DNA from: Verrucomicrobiota bacterium
Lineage (GTDB): Bacteria; Verrucomicrobiota; Verrucomicrobiia; CAIQCK01
Reading direction: 5' to 3'
NCBI GenBank assembly: GCA_026397915.1
Contig: JAPLTX010000004.1
Span: forward strand, 1-64,000
DNA length: 64,000 bases
Shown: positions 36,922-45,814 of the stretch, piece by piece
Layout of the letters: each line of letters starts with the position of its first letter
How positions within the stretch are numbered: the stretch's first letter is position 1
The notes under the pieces: model-generated
Told to the model about the DNA's origin: nothing
The model's input: only the letters and a program-made list of their open reading frames with translations
Database searches by the model: none
Position numbers and translations under genes: made by a program

Positions 36922-37887
36922 TTACTTCTCTCCGGTTTTCTTTTTCAACCACTCCATCGCCTTCTCATGCGCCGACTGCATCACCAGCGGACGGACTTGC
37001 GCCTGCCAGGTCGGCGAAGTTTCGCGCACCACCGACGGCGCGGACGGCAGATGGATTCCCGTCAGTTCCGCCAGCAGCTCGCGCGAGAAGGGCATGTCGA
37101 GGAACGGGCGTGGCGCCTGCTCCAGCCGCGTTGCGCCGGGCGGCTTCGTGACGAGCGCGTCGAGGTGGCGGTTGTAGGCGATGTGCGCGAGCGGTTCCAG
37201 CGCGACGATGTCCTCGGCACAGTAGCGCAGCAACGTCGGCAGCGCGCGCTCGTCGCCTCGCAGATGCCGACGCCAGAGCAGCACGGCAGTCCAGCCGTCC
37301 GCTTCTTCGACCACTTCCGGCCGGTCGAGATGCGCCTGGCGCTCGATGCTCTTCAGCCCACCCTTCAACCCGACGTGCCGCAACGACGGGCAAAGGTCCA
37401 CGTGCAGTGGCGGCAGGCGGATGCCAGGAAACTTCGCGCGGATGAACGGCAGGTCGAACGGCCCGCCATTGTAGGTCACCACGAGTGAATAAGGCGCGAG
37501 CGCATCTGGCAACTGGTCGAGGTCGCGGCCGTGGACGAGCATTCGCGGCGCGCGGCCGTCGTAGAGGCCGATGCAGGTGATGTCGCCAATCTCCTTCGGC
37601 TCGCCGGTGGTTTCGATGTCGAGATAGACAGCGCGATCCGCAAACTCCGCCAGCCAGCGCCACGCGTCGCGCGACGGCCAGCATTGCGCGAAGTGCGCCA
37701 GGTCGCCGCGCTCCGCCGCGCGCAACGCCGCCTCGCTGCCGCGCTTCACCCAATCAGCCTTGACGTGCGCAATCCGATCCAACGGTGTGTCGAGCGCCGT
37801 CTGCCAGTCGGTGACGCCCTCGCGCCAGAGCGCCTGCTCCAGCTTTGGCCCAACGCCGTGGATATGGATGAAGGAGTGACGGAACAC
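36922..37887 (-). CDS. YprB-like ribonuclease H-fold exonuclease with N-terminal HhH motif
   Basis: 321 aa. N-terminal helix-hairpin-helix (FIHIHGVGPKLEQALWREGV), then a DnaQ/RNase H-like domain: YLDIETTG (first acidic pair), TYNGGPFDLPFI and YCAEDIVALEPLA (later acidic residues). Belongs to the YprB/RNase_H_2 group; presumed 3'-5' nuclease acting on DNA or RNA in the cytoplasm. Substrate unknown. Alone on the minus strand, followed 50 bp later by the DUF4838 gene. Confidence 0.8.
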   Translation of the reverse strand: MFRHSFIHIHGVGPKLEQALWREGVTDWQTALDTPLDRIAHVKADWVKRGSEAALRAAERGDLAHFAQCWPSRDAWRWLAEFADRAVYLDIETTGEPKEIGDITCIGLYDGRAPRMLVHGRDLDQLPDALAPYSLVVTYNGGPFDLPFIRAKFPGIRLPPLHVDLCPSLRHVGLKGGLKSIERQAHLDRPEVVEEADGWTAVLLWRRHLRGDERALPTLLRYCAEDIVALEPLAHIAYNRHLDALVTKPPGATRLEQAPRPFLDMPFSRELLAELTGIHLPSAPSVVRETSPTWQAQVRPLVMQSAHEKAMEWLKKKTGEK

Positions 37888-37898
37888 AGCTTATCGGT

Positions 37899-37996
37899 AG
37901 TTAAGAGTGAAGAATTAAGAGTTAAGAGTTGGCGAACAATGTGAACGGTTGTCGTTGTTTCCGAAACTCTTCACTCTTAATTCTTAACTCTTAACT
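37899..37996. repeat. Inverted pair of TTAAGAGT-type repeats between two minus-strand genes
   Basis: Left arm (37899-37930) begins AGTTAAGAGTGAAGAATTAA; right arm (37963-37996) begins AAACTCTTCACTCTTAATTC and is nearly its reverse complement. Arms of ~32 bp enclose ~32 bp of GTGAACGGTTGTCGTT-containing loop. The largest hairpin in the window; no T-run follows, so it is not a typical intrinsic terminator. Confidence 0.85.
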
Positions 37997-38000
37997 GATC

Positions 38001-38735
38001 TTACCCAATTGCCCGCTTCTGCAATGTCATCAGCTCGCGGATGCCTTTCTCGGCCAGCGCGAGCATCTGCTGGAGTTGCGCGGCGGTGAACGTCGCCTCC
38101 TCGCCGCTGCCCTGCACCTCGACGAACTCACCAGCGTCGGTCATCACGACGTTCATGTCCACGGCAGCCTTCGAGTCTTCGGCGTAGCAGAGATCGAGGA
38201 TCGGTGTGCCTTCGAGGATGCCGACGCTGATGGCGGCGATCTGCCGTTTGATCGGCCAGTCGGCGAGCAATCCTTCCTTTTGCAGCTTGCGCAACGCCAG
38301 ACAAAGCGCCACGAACGCGCCGGTGATCGCCGCCGTGCGCGTGCCGCCGTCGGCCTCCAGCACGTCGCAATCAACCCAGATCGTGCGCGGGCCAAGCTTC
38401 TCCAGGTCAATCACGGTGCGCATGGCGCGGCCGACGAGGCGCTGGATCTCCACCGTTCGACCGTCGAGCTTGCCGCGGGTGCTTTCGCGTTGCTTGCGGT
38501 CACCGCCGGCGTAGGGGAGCATCGCGTATTCGCCAGTGATCCAGCCGCCGGTAACTCTCTGTGCCCGCATCCAGCGCGGCACGTCTTCTTCGACGCTGGC
38601 GACGCAGATGACGCGCGTCCTGCCAAACTCACACAGCGCCGAGCCGAGCGCGGAGCGGACGTAGTTCTTGCGGATGCGCACACGGCGCAACTGGTCGGGC
38701 CGGCGTTTGTCGGGGCGGACGAAGTCGGTGGTCAT
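38001..38735 (-). CDS. rph: Ribonuclease PH
   Basis: 244 aa, normal length. Starts RPDKRRPDQLRRVRI, followed by GRTRVICVASVEEDVPRWMR, the phosphate-binding RTAAITGAFVAL and IAAISVGILEGTPILDLCYAEDS with the metal-binding acidic residues. Trims tRNA 3' ends phosphorolytically in the cytoplasm. The large TTAAGAGT inverted repeat lies immediately 3' of the gene. Confidence 0.95.
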   Translation of the reverse strand: MTTDFVRPDKRRPDQLRRVRIRKNYVRSALGSALCEFGRTRVICVASVEEDVPRWMRAQRVTGGWITGEYAMLPYAGGDRKQRESTRGKLDGRTVEIQRLVGRAMRTVIDLEKLGPRTIWVDCDVLEADGGTRTAAITGAFVALCLALRKLQKEGLLADWPIKRQIAAISVGILEGTPILDLCYAEDSKAAVDMNVVMTDAGEFVEVQGSGEEATFTAAQLQQMLALAEKGIRELMTLQKRAIG

Positions 38736-38818
38736 GCAAACCTTATAAGCGACCCCAGCGGCGGCGGCAAGGCTGACGGCGCAGGCGCGTGTGGTCCGAA
38801 GTGGCGGGCAGTCGGATA

Positions 38819-38893
38819 TGTAGCGCCGGCATCCCCGCCGGCGACGGTCCGATGCGTTGCGAAAAGGACGCCGGCAGGGATGCCGGCGCTACA
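38819..38893. repeat. Dispersed palindromic repeat, GTAGCGCCGGCAT family (copy 2)
   Basis: TGTAGCGCCGGCATCCCCGC and its near reverse complement GGATGCCGGCGCTACA around a unique centre. Same family as 3706-3770, differing mainly in the centre. Lies in the 5' leader of the MATE-like gene, 90 bp before its start. Confidence 0.85.
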
Positions 38894-38982
38894 GGCGAGG
38901 AGCGGCTACTGACTTCGGATTGCCACGCCGCCGCCGTTCGCTTGAAATTCCCGCTGCTACTCCGCACACTAAGGCGAGTCCT

Positions 38983-40365
38983 GTGAGCGAACCTTTTGAC
39001 AACGAAGAGCTGCCAGTCGTAGCGCCGGTTGGCGCGCCGCCGGAGACCGGCGTCAGCCTGTGGACGCTCTGGAAGTTCTATGCCCCGCTGGCGGCCAGCA
39101 ACGCGATGATGACGCTCAGCCACGCCATCATCAACGGCTCGCTCAACCGCACGTCGCAACCGGCGCAGTCGGTCGCCTCCTACGCCGTCGCCAATTCCAT
39201 CTGCGTGCTGGCGGAGTCGCCGATGGTGATGCTGCGGCAGACGGGCGCGGCGCTCGTGCGCGACCGCGCGGGTTGGGCCACCTACATGCGCGTGGCGCTG
39301 CTGGCGGCCCTTATTGACCAACTCCTCTGCCTCGCCGTCGCATGGACGCCGCTGGCGCATGTCGTGATTCACCGGTGGATGGGCGCGCGGGACGAACTGT
39401 TTCCGGCGGCCGTTGATGCGTTTCGAGTGTTGATGTTCGTGTCGCTGTTCTCGGCGTTGCGCAGCATTTTCCATTCGGTGCTGCTGGTGAAACAGAAAAC
39501 GCTCTGGATCACGCTCGGCATGGCACTGCGCGTGGTTATGATGCTCGCGCTGGCGGCGTTCTTTTCGCAAACCGGCTGGCTCGACAGCGGCATGCGCGGT
39601 GGCGTCATATTCCTCGCAGGCATGGCGGTTGAAGCGATATCGGCGTTCGGGAGTTTCCGGAAATGGTTTCATTCGCTGCCGCAACAGCAGCCGCGCGCCG
39701 AAGTATCCGCGCCGCCGCTGACGTTCCGCCGCGTGGCGACGTTCTATCTGCCGCTGGTCGTCGCGGCCATCACCGGCGCAATGACCATGTCCATCATCAA
39801 CGCCGGCCTCTCGCGCATTCCCGATCCGCAGAGCGTCATCGCCACCGCCGCCATCGGCAGCGTCGTCACGTATCTGCTGATGGGGCCGCTGTTCATGATC
39901 CACCAGGTGTCGCTGTTCTTCAGCGCGCCGCTGACCGGGGCGCATCCGCACGACCGGCGCGATCGCACGGTGGGCTGGTTCTGCGTGCAAACCGGCGTCG
40001 GCGCCACTGTAATCGTCGGGCTGCTGGCATGGACGCCGCTGGGCGATTGGCTGCTGCTGCACGCGTTCCAAGCGCCAGTAACGCTGCTGGCGCTCATCAA
40101 GGACGTGTTGCGCATCTCAATGTTTCTGCCGCTAATCGCCGTCTGGAACGAATACCGCAACGGCAAGCTGCTCGCCGCCGGCCACAGCCGCATGTTGACA
40201 GCCGCGAAACTTCTGAACGTCGCCACACTGGTGCTGGCGGTGACAACACTGGTGGGCATGGCGCCGTCGCTCGGCGCGCGCATCTCGCCCATCGCAAGCC
40301 TGTGCGCGCTGGCAGCGGAACAAATCGTCCTCCTCATCGTCTGCGCGCGGTTCAAGAAGACGTAG
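38983..40365 (+). CDS. MATE/flippase-like multi-pass membrane transporter
   Basis: 460 aa from a GTG at 38983 preceded by AAGGCGAG; the longer open frame (from 38857) starts inside a palindromic repeat and encodes Arg-rich non-conserved sequence, so it was rejected. About 10-12 hydrophobic segments (VALLAALIDQLLCLAVAWT; VATFYLPLVVAAITGAMT; VATLVLAVTTLVGMA) with two internally similar halves typical of the MOP superfamily. Likely exports a lipid-linked or small substrate. Ends 6 bp before the convergent aminotransferase. Confidence 0.8.
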   Translation: MSEPFDNEELPVVAPVGAPPETGVSLWTLWKFYAPLAASNAMMTLSHAIINGSLNRTSQPAQSVASYAVANSICVLAESPMVMLRQTGAALVRDRAGWATYMRVALLAALIDQLLCLAVAWTPLAHVVIHRWMGARDELFPAAVDAFRVLMFVSLFSALRSIFHSVLLVKQKTLWITLGMALRVVMMLALAAFFSQTGWLDSGMRGGVIFLAGMAVEAISAFGSFRKWFHSLPQQQPRAEVSAPPLTFRRVATFYLPLVVAAITGAMTMSIINAGLSRIPDPQSVIATAAIGSVVTYLLMGPLFMIHQVSLFFSAPLTGAHPHDRRDRTVGWFCVQTGVGATVIVGLLAWTPLGDWLLLHAFQAPVTLLALIKDVLRISMFLPLIAVWNEYRNGKLLAAGHSRMLTAAKLLNVATLVLAVTTLVGMAPSLGARISPIASLCALAAEQIVLLIVCARFKKT

Positions 40366-40371
40366 CGCCAC

Positions 40372-41646
40372 CTACAGCCCGTGCGAGCGGAGCACCGCGC
40401 CGAGCCGCTTGATGCCTTCCTCAATCTGGTTTGATGGCGTGCCGCCGAAGGAAAGTCTCATGCAGTTCTTCGGCTTCGGCCGGAGCGGTGACGACGCAAA
40501 ACAAAGGTCGCCCGGCACGTAGAGCACGCCGGCATCAAGCGCGGCGCGGAAGATTGCACCGTCACGACTGGTATCGGCGGTTGCGGGTAGCTCCGGCCAG
40601 AAGTAGAGGCCGCCGCTGGCTTCCTGCCACTTCGCCGACGGCGGGAAATACTTCTTCATCGCGCTGCCCATCAATTCCTTCCGTCGCCGATAGCCGGCGT
40701 GCATCTTGGGCAGATGCCGGTCATAAGCACCGGTGCGCAACGCCAGCGCGATCAGCCGTTGGTTGAAGTTCGCCGAGCCAAAGTCGTGGTTGCCCTTGGA
40801 GCGCAGCACGTGACGCACAAGCGGCCGCGGCAGCACGCCGTAGCCGACCTTGATGCCGGTGGCGAACGGTTTGGTGTAGGTGTTCGAGTAGGCGACGCGC
40901 TCGTTGGCCGCGTCGAGCGACTTGAGCGATGGTATATCCGGTCCGGCGAAGCGCAGGTCACGGTAGCCGGCGTCCTCCAACACAAAGATCGGATGTCCTG
41001 CCGCGGCTTCGTAGTGGCGCAGGATGGCGAATGCCTCACGCTTCTTCTCAAAGCTCGTCGTCCAACCGGTCGGATTCTGAAAATAGGTGACGAGGTAGAC
41101 AAACTTCAACCGGCCGAGCTTGCCGCCGTCCTTCAATCCCTGGAGCGTGCGCTTGAGTTCGTCGGGCAAAATGCCGTCTGGTTCCAGCCGCACCGGCGTC
41201 GCGTCAATGCCGAGCGCCTCGCAGATGCCGAGATAAACGAAATAGGTCGGGTCCTCAACCAGCACGATGTCGCCCGGATCGCACAATACCTCGCTGAGCA
41301 GGTAGAGCAACTGCTGCGAGCCGTTGGTGATGACGACATCGTCGGCCGTCAGCGTCACGCCCGGCGCGATGCCGTCCTGAGCGCAGACGCGGTCGAGTGT
41401 CAGCTTGCGCAACTCCGGGTCGCCCGCCGTGGAGCCGTATTGCAACGCCGCGCGCGCCACGTTATCGTCGCGCACGAGTTCGGCCACCAGCGCGCCGACT
41501 TCCGCCACCGGCAACGTTTCGTTGTCGGTGAAACCGGCGGCCAACGAGATCAGATGCGGCTGGTCCAGCGTCAGCTTCATCAGCCACGAGATCGCCGGAT
41601 CGCTGGAACGGCGGGCGAGGGAGGAGATGTAGTTGGGTTCGTTCAA
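40372..41646 (-). CDS. PLP aminotransferase, 2-aminoadipate/MocR-like group
   Basis: 424 aa. VITNGSQQLLYLLSEVLCDPG, YFQNPTG and the likely Schiff-base lysine K259 in SNTYTKPFATGIKVGYG are the fold-type I motifs of the LysN/ARO8-like and MocR-type aminotransferases. No DNA-binding domain is attached, so it is an enzyme, not a regulator. Substrate undetermined (aromatic amino acids or aminoadipate are usual for the group). The PolX gene upstream ends 12 bp before the start. Confidence 0.88.
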   Translation of the reverse strand: MNEPNYISSLARRSSDPAISWLMKLTLDQPHLISLAAGFTDNETLPVAEVGALVAELVRDDNVARAALQYGSTAGDPELRKLTLDRVCAQDGIAPGVTLTADDVVITNGSQQLLYLLSEVLCDPGDIVLVEDPTYFVYLGICEALGIDATPVRLEPDGILPDELKRTLQGLKDGGKLGRLKFVYLVTYFQNPTGWTTSFEKKREAFAILRHYEAAAGHPIFVLEDAGYRDLRFAGPDIPSLKSLDAANERVAYSNTYTKPFATGIKVGYGVLPRPLVRHVLRSKGNHDFGSANFNQRLIALALRTGAYDRHLPKMHAGYRRRKELMGSAMKKYFPPSAKWQEASGGLYFWPELPATADTSRDGAIFRAALDAGVLYVPGDLCFASSPLRPKPKNCMRLSFGGTPSNQIEEGIKRLGAVLRSHGL

Positions 41647-41658
41647 AAGCAGGGCTTT

Positions 41659-43425
41659 CTATTTTTGGCGAGCTTTCAACACCGCTTCGACCTTGTTCGC
41701 TGGCAGGCAGTTGATCACGTCGGCTTTTGTCAGCCAGCCTTTGCGGGCGATGCCGACGCCGACGGCGAGGTATTGCAGGTCGTGGGTGCTGTGCGCGTCG
41801 GCGTTGATGGCGCATTTGACGCCGCGTTCTTTCGCGAACTTCCACCAGCGCCAGTCCATGTCGAGCCGATAGGGATGTGCGTTGATCTCGATGATAACAC
41901 CGTAACGCGCCGCCCCTTCGATGACGGCGCGCATGTCCACCGCGTAAGCCTCGCGCTCCAGCAGCAGCCGGCCGGTCGGATGCGCCAGCATCGTCACGAG
42001 CGGATTGGACATCGCCTTGACGATGCGGGCCGTCATGCTCTTCTCGTCCTGAGAGAAACGCCGATGCACGGCGGCGACAACGTAATCGAACTGCGCCAGG
42101 ATCTTGTCACTGTAGTCCAGCGAACCGTCCTCCAGGATATCCACTTCGATGCCGGCGAACACGCGGAAGCCTTGCTTCTTGAGCTTCTCGTTGGTCTTGC
42201 GGACATCGGCGATGTAGTCGGGAATCTGCTCGTCCTTGAGGCCGCGCGCTTGGAACTCACTCTTGCTGTGATCGGCGGTGCCAAAGTAGTCGAGGCCCAG
42301 TTCCTGCGCCGCCTCCGCCATCGTCTCGACCGTCTCGCGGCCGTCGGTCCAGGTTGAGTGGTTGTGCAGAGCGCCGCGCAGGTTTTCCTTCTCGATCAGC
42401 TCCGGCAGTTCGCCCTTCTCCGCCGCGTCAATCTCACCGCCATCCTCGCGCAGCTCGGGCGCGATGTAATCGAGTTCGAACGCCTTGTAGATTTCCTCCT
42501 CGGTGCGGCACTTGATGACGCTGCCGCCGTCGCGCGCGCCGACCGCGTCCTTCTCCTTGCCGGCCTTGCTGAAGCCGTATTCGTTGAGCGACAGCCCGCG
42601 CTGGAGCGCCCGGCCGCGCAACGCGATGTTGTGCTCCTTCGAGCCGGTGAAGTAGGCCAGCGCAAACGGAAACTGCGCGTCGCTGACCACGCGGAGGTCC
42701 GCTTGAATGTCGCCGTCTATCACCACGGAGGATTTCGTCTCGCCCTTGGCGCTGACCGAGGTGACGCCCGGCAGCTTCACAAACATCTCCATCAGCGCCG
42801 CCGCGTCCTTCTCCTTAGCGCTCACCAGAAAATCCAAATCGCCGATCGTCTCGCGGCAGCGCCGCAGGCTGCCGGCGGCCTCGCAGCGGATCGTCGCCGG
42901 ATGCGTGCGCAACGCTTCGAGGATCAATTGCGCCGCGGCAAACGCCTCGTGATAATGGTGCCGCCCCGCGAAACGCCGCAGTTGCTCGATGCCTTGGAGG
43001 ATCTTCTCCTGCGACCTCTCGCCGAAGCCTTCGAGCGCAGCGACGCGGCCATCCTTACACGCCGCCTCCAGCTTCTCTACTGAGTCCACCTTCAGCTTCT
43101 TATAGACGACCTGCGCCCGCTTTGGTCCGAAGCCGGGAATTGTGATCATCTCCATCAGCCCGCTCGGCAGCGACGCCTTCAACTCCTCGTAGTAACCGAG
43201 CTTCCCCGTCGTCCACAGTTCGGTAATCTTCTGCGTCAGCGCCTCGCCGATGCCTTTGAGTTCGCCGAGCTTGCCGGTCTCGATAAGTTGACCGAGATCT
43301 TGCTGGAGGCCGTCAATCAGCCGCGACGCGTTGTGATAAGCGCGGGACTTGAACGGGTTTTCGCCCTTCAACTCCAGCAGCGTGCCAATCTCGTCGAGAA
43401 TCTCCGCAACCTTTGCCTTGTCCAT
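41659..43425 (-). CDS. polX: DNA polymerase/3'-5' exonuclease PolX
   Basis: 588 aa from the ATG at 43425. N-terminal 8-kDa-like helix-hairpin-helix region (GENPFKSRAYHNASRLIDGL; TIPGFGPKRAQVVYKKLKV), polymerase X palm with RRCRETIGDLDFLVS (catalytic GD-LDF), and a C-terminal PHP domain (ALHNHSTWTDG; LDYFGTADHSKS; EIDILEDGS-like; MLAHPTGRLL; EINAHPYRLDMDW; INADAHS). Repairs DNA in the cytoplasm by gap filling and 3' trimming. Longer ORF start (43452) not needed. Confidence 0.95.
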   Translation of the reverse strand: MDKAKVAEILDEIGTLLELKGENPFKSRAYHNASRLIDGLQQDLGQLIETGKLGELKGIGEALTQKITELWTTGKLGYYEELKASLPSGLMEMITIPGFGPKRAQVVYKKLKVDSVEKLEAACKDGRVAALEGFGERSQEKILQGIEQLRRFAGRHHYHEAFAAAQLILEALRTHPATIRCEAAGSLRRCRETIGDLDFLVSAKEKDAAALMEMFVKLPGVTSVSAKGETKSSVVIDGDIQADLRVVSDAQFPFALAYFTGSKEHNIALRGRALQRGLSLNEYGFSKAGKEKDAVGARDGGSVIKCRTEEEIYKAFELDYIAPELREDGGEIDAAEKGELPELIEKENLRGALHNHSTWTDGRETVETMAEAAQELGLDYFGTADHSKSEFQARGLKDEQIPDYIADVRKTNEKLKKQGFRVFAGIEVDILEDGSLDYSDKILAQFDYVVAAVHRRFSQDEKSMTARIVKAMSNPLVTMLAHPTGRLLLEREAYAVDMRAVIEGAARYGVIIEINAHPYRLDMDWRWWKFAKERGVKCAINADAHSTHDLQYLAVGVGIARKGWLTKADVINCLPANKVEAVLKARQK

Positions 43426-43487
43426 GCGATTACAGACTAATCCGTTGTCCATTGTGTTTCAACGCTGTGACGAAACAACGCGGCGAT

Positions 43488-44303
43488 TCATGACGTTTCT
43501 TCGTCAGACGGTGCCGGATTGTCGCTTGATTGGCTTTCTTTGTCAGGGGAGGGGGTGGTTTGATCTGCTTTGATTTGGTTTGATTCACTTTGAGGACCAC
43601 AGCCGCAGGGTTGATCGTTGCTGTCGAAACCGGGCGGCCCCATGGTATGTTTTGGCCTCTCGCCAAACATGAGACGCACGAGCAGTTTCATCCTCTCTTC
43701 ACTCGTCTTATAACCACGACAAATCTCATGCCGGATTTCCTCATGGCTGGCCCATTCCCAGAATTCCTCGATCCGCTCGTGCACCGTGCGCTCCCGCATG
43801 GCAGCTTGGTGTTCGCGTTCCAGTTCGAGCCTTTTGTGCTCAATCTGCAGCCGCTCCGCGTTCTGATCACCGCGCCTCAACTCCACCAGATCAACGCACA
43901 GGGCGTGCAGACTCTCATAATTGATCTTGCCGTCGGTGCCTTGGGTTTTGAGGTCGGCCAGCACAACGCTCAACCGCGCCGTCAGGAGACTGGCCATGGC
44001 GTCGGTGAGGGAGCCGGGCGTGGCGTCCTTGATCTGGGCCGCGTCATCGAGCGTCTGGTTCACCGAGGCGAGGATTTCCTGATGCGCAAGCCACTGCTTA
44101 TATCCGCCCCGGCGCCATTGCGACATGTTCTGTTCCGAAACCGGCTGACTATGAAACTGGGCCGCCATGACGGCTTTCGTTTCCGGCAACGCGTTGAGCC
44201 ATTTCAGGAGGCTGGGGCCGGATTCGCCATCGCGGAGGCGGCGGTTCAGTTCGGTTTTCACTTCGAGAGGAAGCCGGGCAATTTTTCCGGTCCGTGTAGT
44301 CAT
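43488..44303 (-). CDS. Phage Mu gp27/DUF3486-like protein
   Basis: 271 aa. Starts KIARLPLEVKTELNRRLRDG, then LLKWLNALPETKAVMAAQF and QNMSQWRRGGYKQWL, the helix-turn-helix-like block of the Mu gp27 family (small-terminase-type). The middle is a long charged helix (ERLQIEHKRLELEREHQAAM). The C-terminal 60 residues are disordered and acidic, ending SDNPAPSDEETS. No capsid or large terminase genes are nearby, so it is a solitary or domesticated phage-type gene. Start of the accessory island. Confidence 0.72.
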   Translation of the reverse strand: MTTRTGKIARLPLEVKTELNRRLRDGESGPSLLKWLNALPETKAVMAAQFHSQPVSEQNMSQWRRGGYKQWLAHQEILASVNQTLDDAAQIKDATPGSLTDAMASLLTARLSVVLADLKTQGTDGKINYESLHALCVDLVELRRGDQNAERLQIEHKRLELEREHQAAMRERTVHERIEEFWEWASHEEIRHEICRGYKTSEERMKLLVRLMFGERPKHTMGPPGFDSNDQPCGCGPQSESNQIKADQTTPSPDKESQSSDNPAPSDEETS

Positions 44304-44312
44304 GGGAGTCTC

Positions 44313-44354
44313 TTTGGAGTGTTGGAATTCTGGAGTGATGGAGCATTGGGGATG
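44313..44354. repeat. GGAGTGTTGGAATTCTGGAG low-complexity repeat
   Basis: TTTGGAGTGTTGGAATTCTG followed by GAGTGATGGAGCATTGGGGA, in the gap between two island genes. It is the reverse-complement type of the CCAACACTCC string found inside thiC (4254-4285). Confidence 0.45.
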
Positions 44355-44356
44355 GT

Positions 44357-44587
44357 TCAGTAGATTCGGCGGTAGCTGTAATGGCCGCGGATTTCACGGG
44401 CGTGGAAGCCCCCCTTGGAGTCCGCGTCCAAGAAGTCGTGGAAAACCGATCTTGGCACGTCGTCGTATTCGTAAATCGAGCCGTTGTGGAACGCGACGGT
44501 GAGCGTGCCGCTCCAGAAGTCGTGTCCGATCTCGGCGATATTGGAAGACACGACCGGAATCATGCCACTGAATGCCAGCGTGCTCAT
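44357..44587 (-). CDS. KTSC-domain protein
   Basis: 76 aa. VSSNIAEIGHDFWSGTLTVA, then FHNGSIYEYDDVPRSVFHDF and GGFHAREIRGHYSYRRI match the KTSC domain, a short beta-rich unit common in phage and mobile-element proteins. Its start overlaps the stop of the 44584 gene by 4 bp (ATGA). Role unknown. Confidence 0.82.
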   Translation of the reverse strand: MSTLAFSGMIPVVSSNIAEIGHDFWSGTLTVAFHNGSIYEYDDVPRSVFHDFLDADSKGGFHAREIRGHYSYRRIY

Positions 44588-44838
44588 TTGCAGGCCTCCT
44601 CGTTGTCATGGGCGACCAGTTGCCGGATCAGCGCGCGAACGCTCGCAACCTCAACCAACCGCTCCACACGGTTCCGGCCGGGAGAAAAGGCCAGCATCGA
44701 GTTGACCTTGCGTTCGGCAACCAAGCGGAACGCCGCCGTCCGACTGATGCCGAAGCGACCTGGCACGTCAGCCATCGCGCAAAACCGCGAATCACGGGTC
44801 GGTTTGCCGCAAGAATTATTTCTCAGCTTCATGCCCAT
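44584..44838 (-). CDS. Small helix-turn-helix (excisionase-like) protein
   Basis: 84 aa. FGISRTAAFRLVAERKVNSM, followed by NRVERLVEVASVRALI, reads like a small HTH_17/MerR-type DNA-binding domain. ATGA-overlaps the KTSC gene downstream, so they share an mRNA. A 200-bp AT-rich stretch lies upstream (44848-45043, with no visible gene). Could be a repressor or a recombination directionality factor. Confidence 0.6.
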   Translation of the reverse strand: MGMKLRNNSCGKPTRDSRFCAMADVPGRFGISRTAAFRLVAERKVNSMLAFSPGRNRVERLVEVASVRALIRQLVAHDNEEACK

Positions 44839-45043
44839 GATTATATGACAAGTAACTATCGGACGGTCGCTGACGCGTCATCATATTGATGTAGCGCGAG
44901 TTATGTATTAACTCGGCATTGTTCAGAAAATGCGGCCGACCTGTGGCCGAGGGTTCGCCGGGTTCCGGCCGCAAAAACACCCCCAAAGGTGAGTCAAGGG
45001 ACTTTTTGAAATTTTTTGAAAAAAGCAGGGACGCGGCGAGCTA

Positions 45044-45814
45044 TTATCCCGCGGGTTGTTGTGCCGCGCGCAGATAGTTGCGGAGCGACTTCCGGGTCAC
45101 GCGCAGATTGCGGCAGCCAACACGGACTCTTTCAAGCTGTCCATCGCGCATCAAGTTGCGAACCGTCTGCTGGGAAACACCCAGCTTGGCTGCAACCTCC
45201 CGCGTCGTGAACAAGTCTTTCCTCTCCAGGTGGCACCCGGGCGGAGCGTGCTTCTGCCGGGGACGCCAGATCAAGCGTCCAAACAGCGGGCTTTCCAACA
45301 GAGACTTTCTCTTCACTGCCCACCGGAACGGGGAAAGACAATAGGCCACTACCTGTCTTTTGCGAATGGCCCGGCAAATCGTGCTGACACTGCACGTGAA
45401 GAGTCCGGACAACCCCCTTGGCGTGAACACATCCTGATCGGGCAGCCGGACCTTTTGCCGGAGCCGGCGCAGCCTGTAGAACTCCCGCGGATGTTGGGTC
45501 ACATAAGGAGCTGCTGCGTCGGCCGCTGCGAGCAGCGCCAGCACCTGTGCTTTTGCCACCAGCCAGCGATTGCCTCTCTTTCGCGCCCGCAGCAGACCGC
45601 TTGTGATCCAAGCCAGCACCGGTGTTTTGGAAAGACCCAGGAACCGGGCCAGCTTTCCGGCGGTCATGAAGCACGGCGCGGATTCAAGCCGTTGCCGCAT
45701 CTCATGCGACCGCGCCCGAATTGCGTCGAGCGCGGGCGAGCTTTTCCATCGGAGCTTGTGATGCCTTGTCCGCATGGCGTGAAAAACCGGGTTTTCAATA
45801 CCGCGATCTTCCAC
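45044..45814 (-). CDS. Protein with three tandem helix-turn-helix domains
   Basis: 256 aa. Three HTH_17-like units can be read: FMTAGKLARFLGLSKTPVLA (about 50-95), VFTPRGLSGLFTCSVSTICR (about 125-170) and LFTTREVAAKLGVSQQTVRN (about 205-250). Each has the pattern helix-turn-helix followed by a hydrophobic x-x-R-V-G-type wing. The third ends NYLRAAQQPAG. Excisionase-type domains normally occur singly, so a triple array is unusual. No signal or enzymatic motif. Probably a DNA-binding regulator of the island; target unknown. Confidence 0.65.
   Translation of the reverse strand: MEDRGIENPVFHAMRTRHHKLRWKSSPALDAIRARSHEMRQRLESAPCFMTAGKLARFLGLSKTPVLAWITSGLLRARKRGNRWLVAKAQVLALLAAADAAAPYVTQHPREFYRLRRLRQKVRLPDQDVFTPRGLSGLFTCSVSTICRAIRKRQVVAYCLSPFRWAVKRKSLLESPLFGRLIWRPRQKHAPPGCHLERKDLFTTREVAAKLGVSQQTVRNLMRDGQLERVRVGCRNLRVTRKSLRNYLRAAQQPAG

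Noticed and set aside
38857-38982. 42-residue N-terminal extension of the MATE-like gene
   Set aside because: It starts within a palindromic repeat and is Arg-rich; the GTG at 38983 has an AAGG ribosome site.
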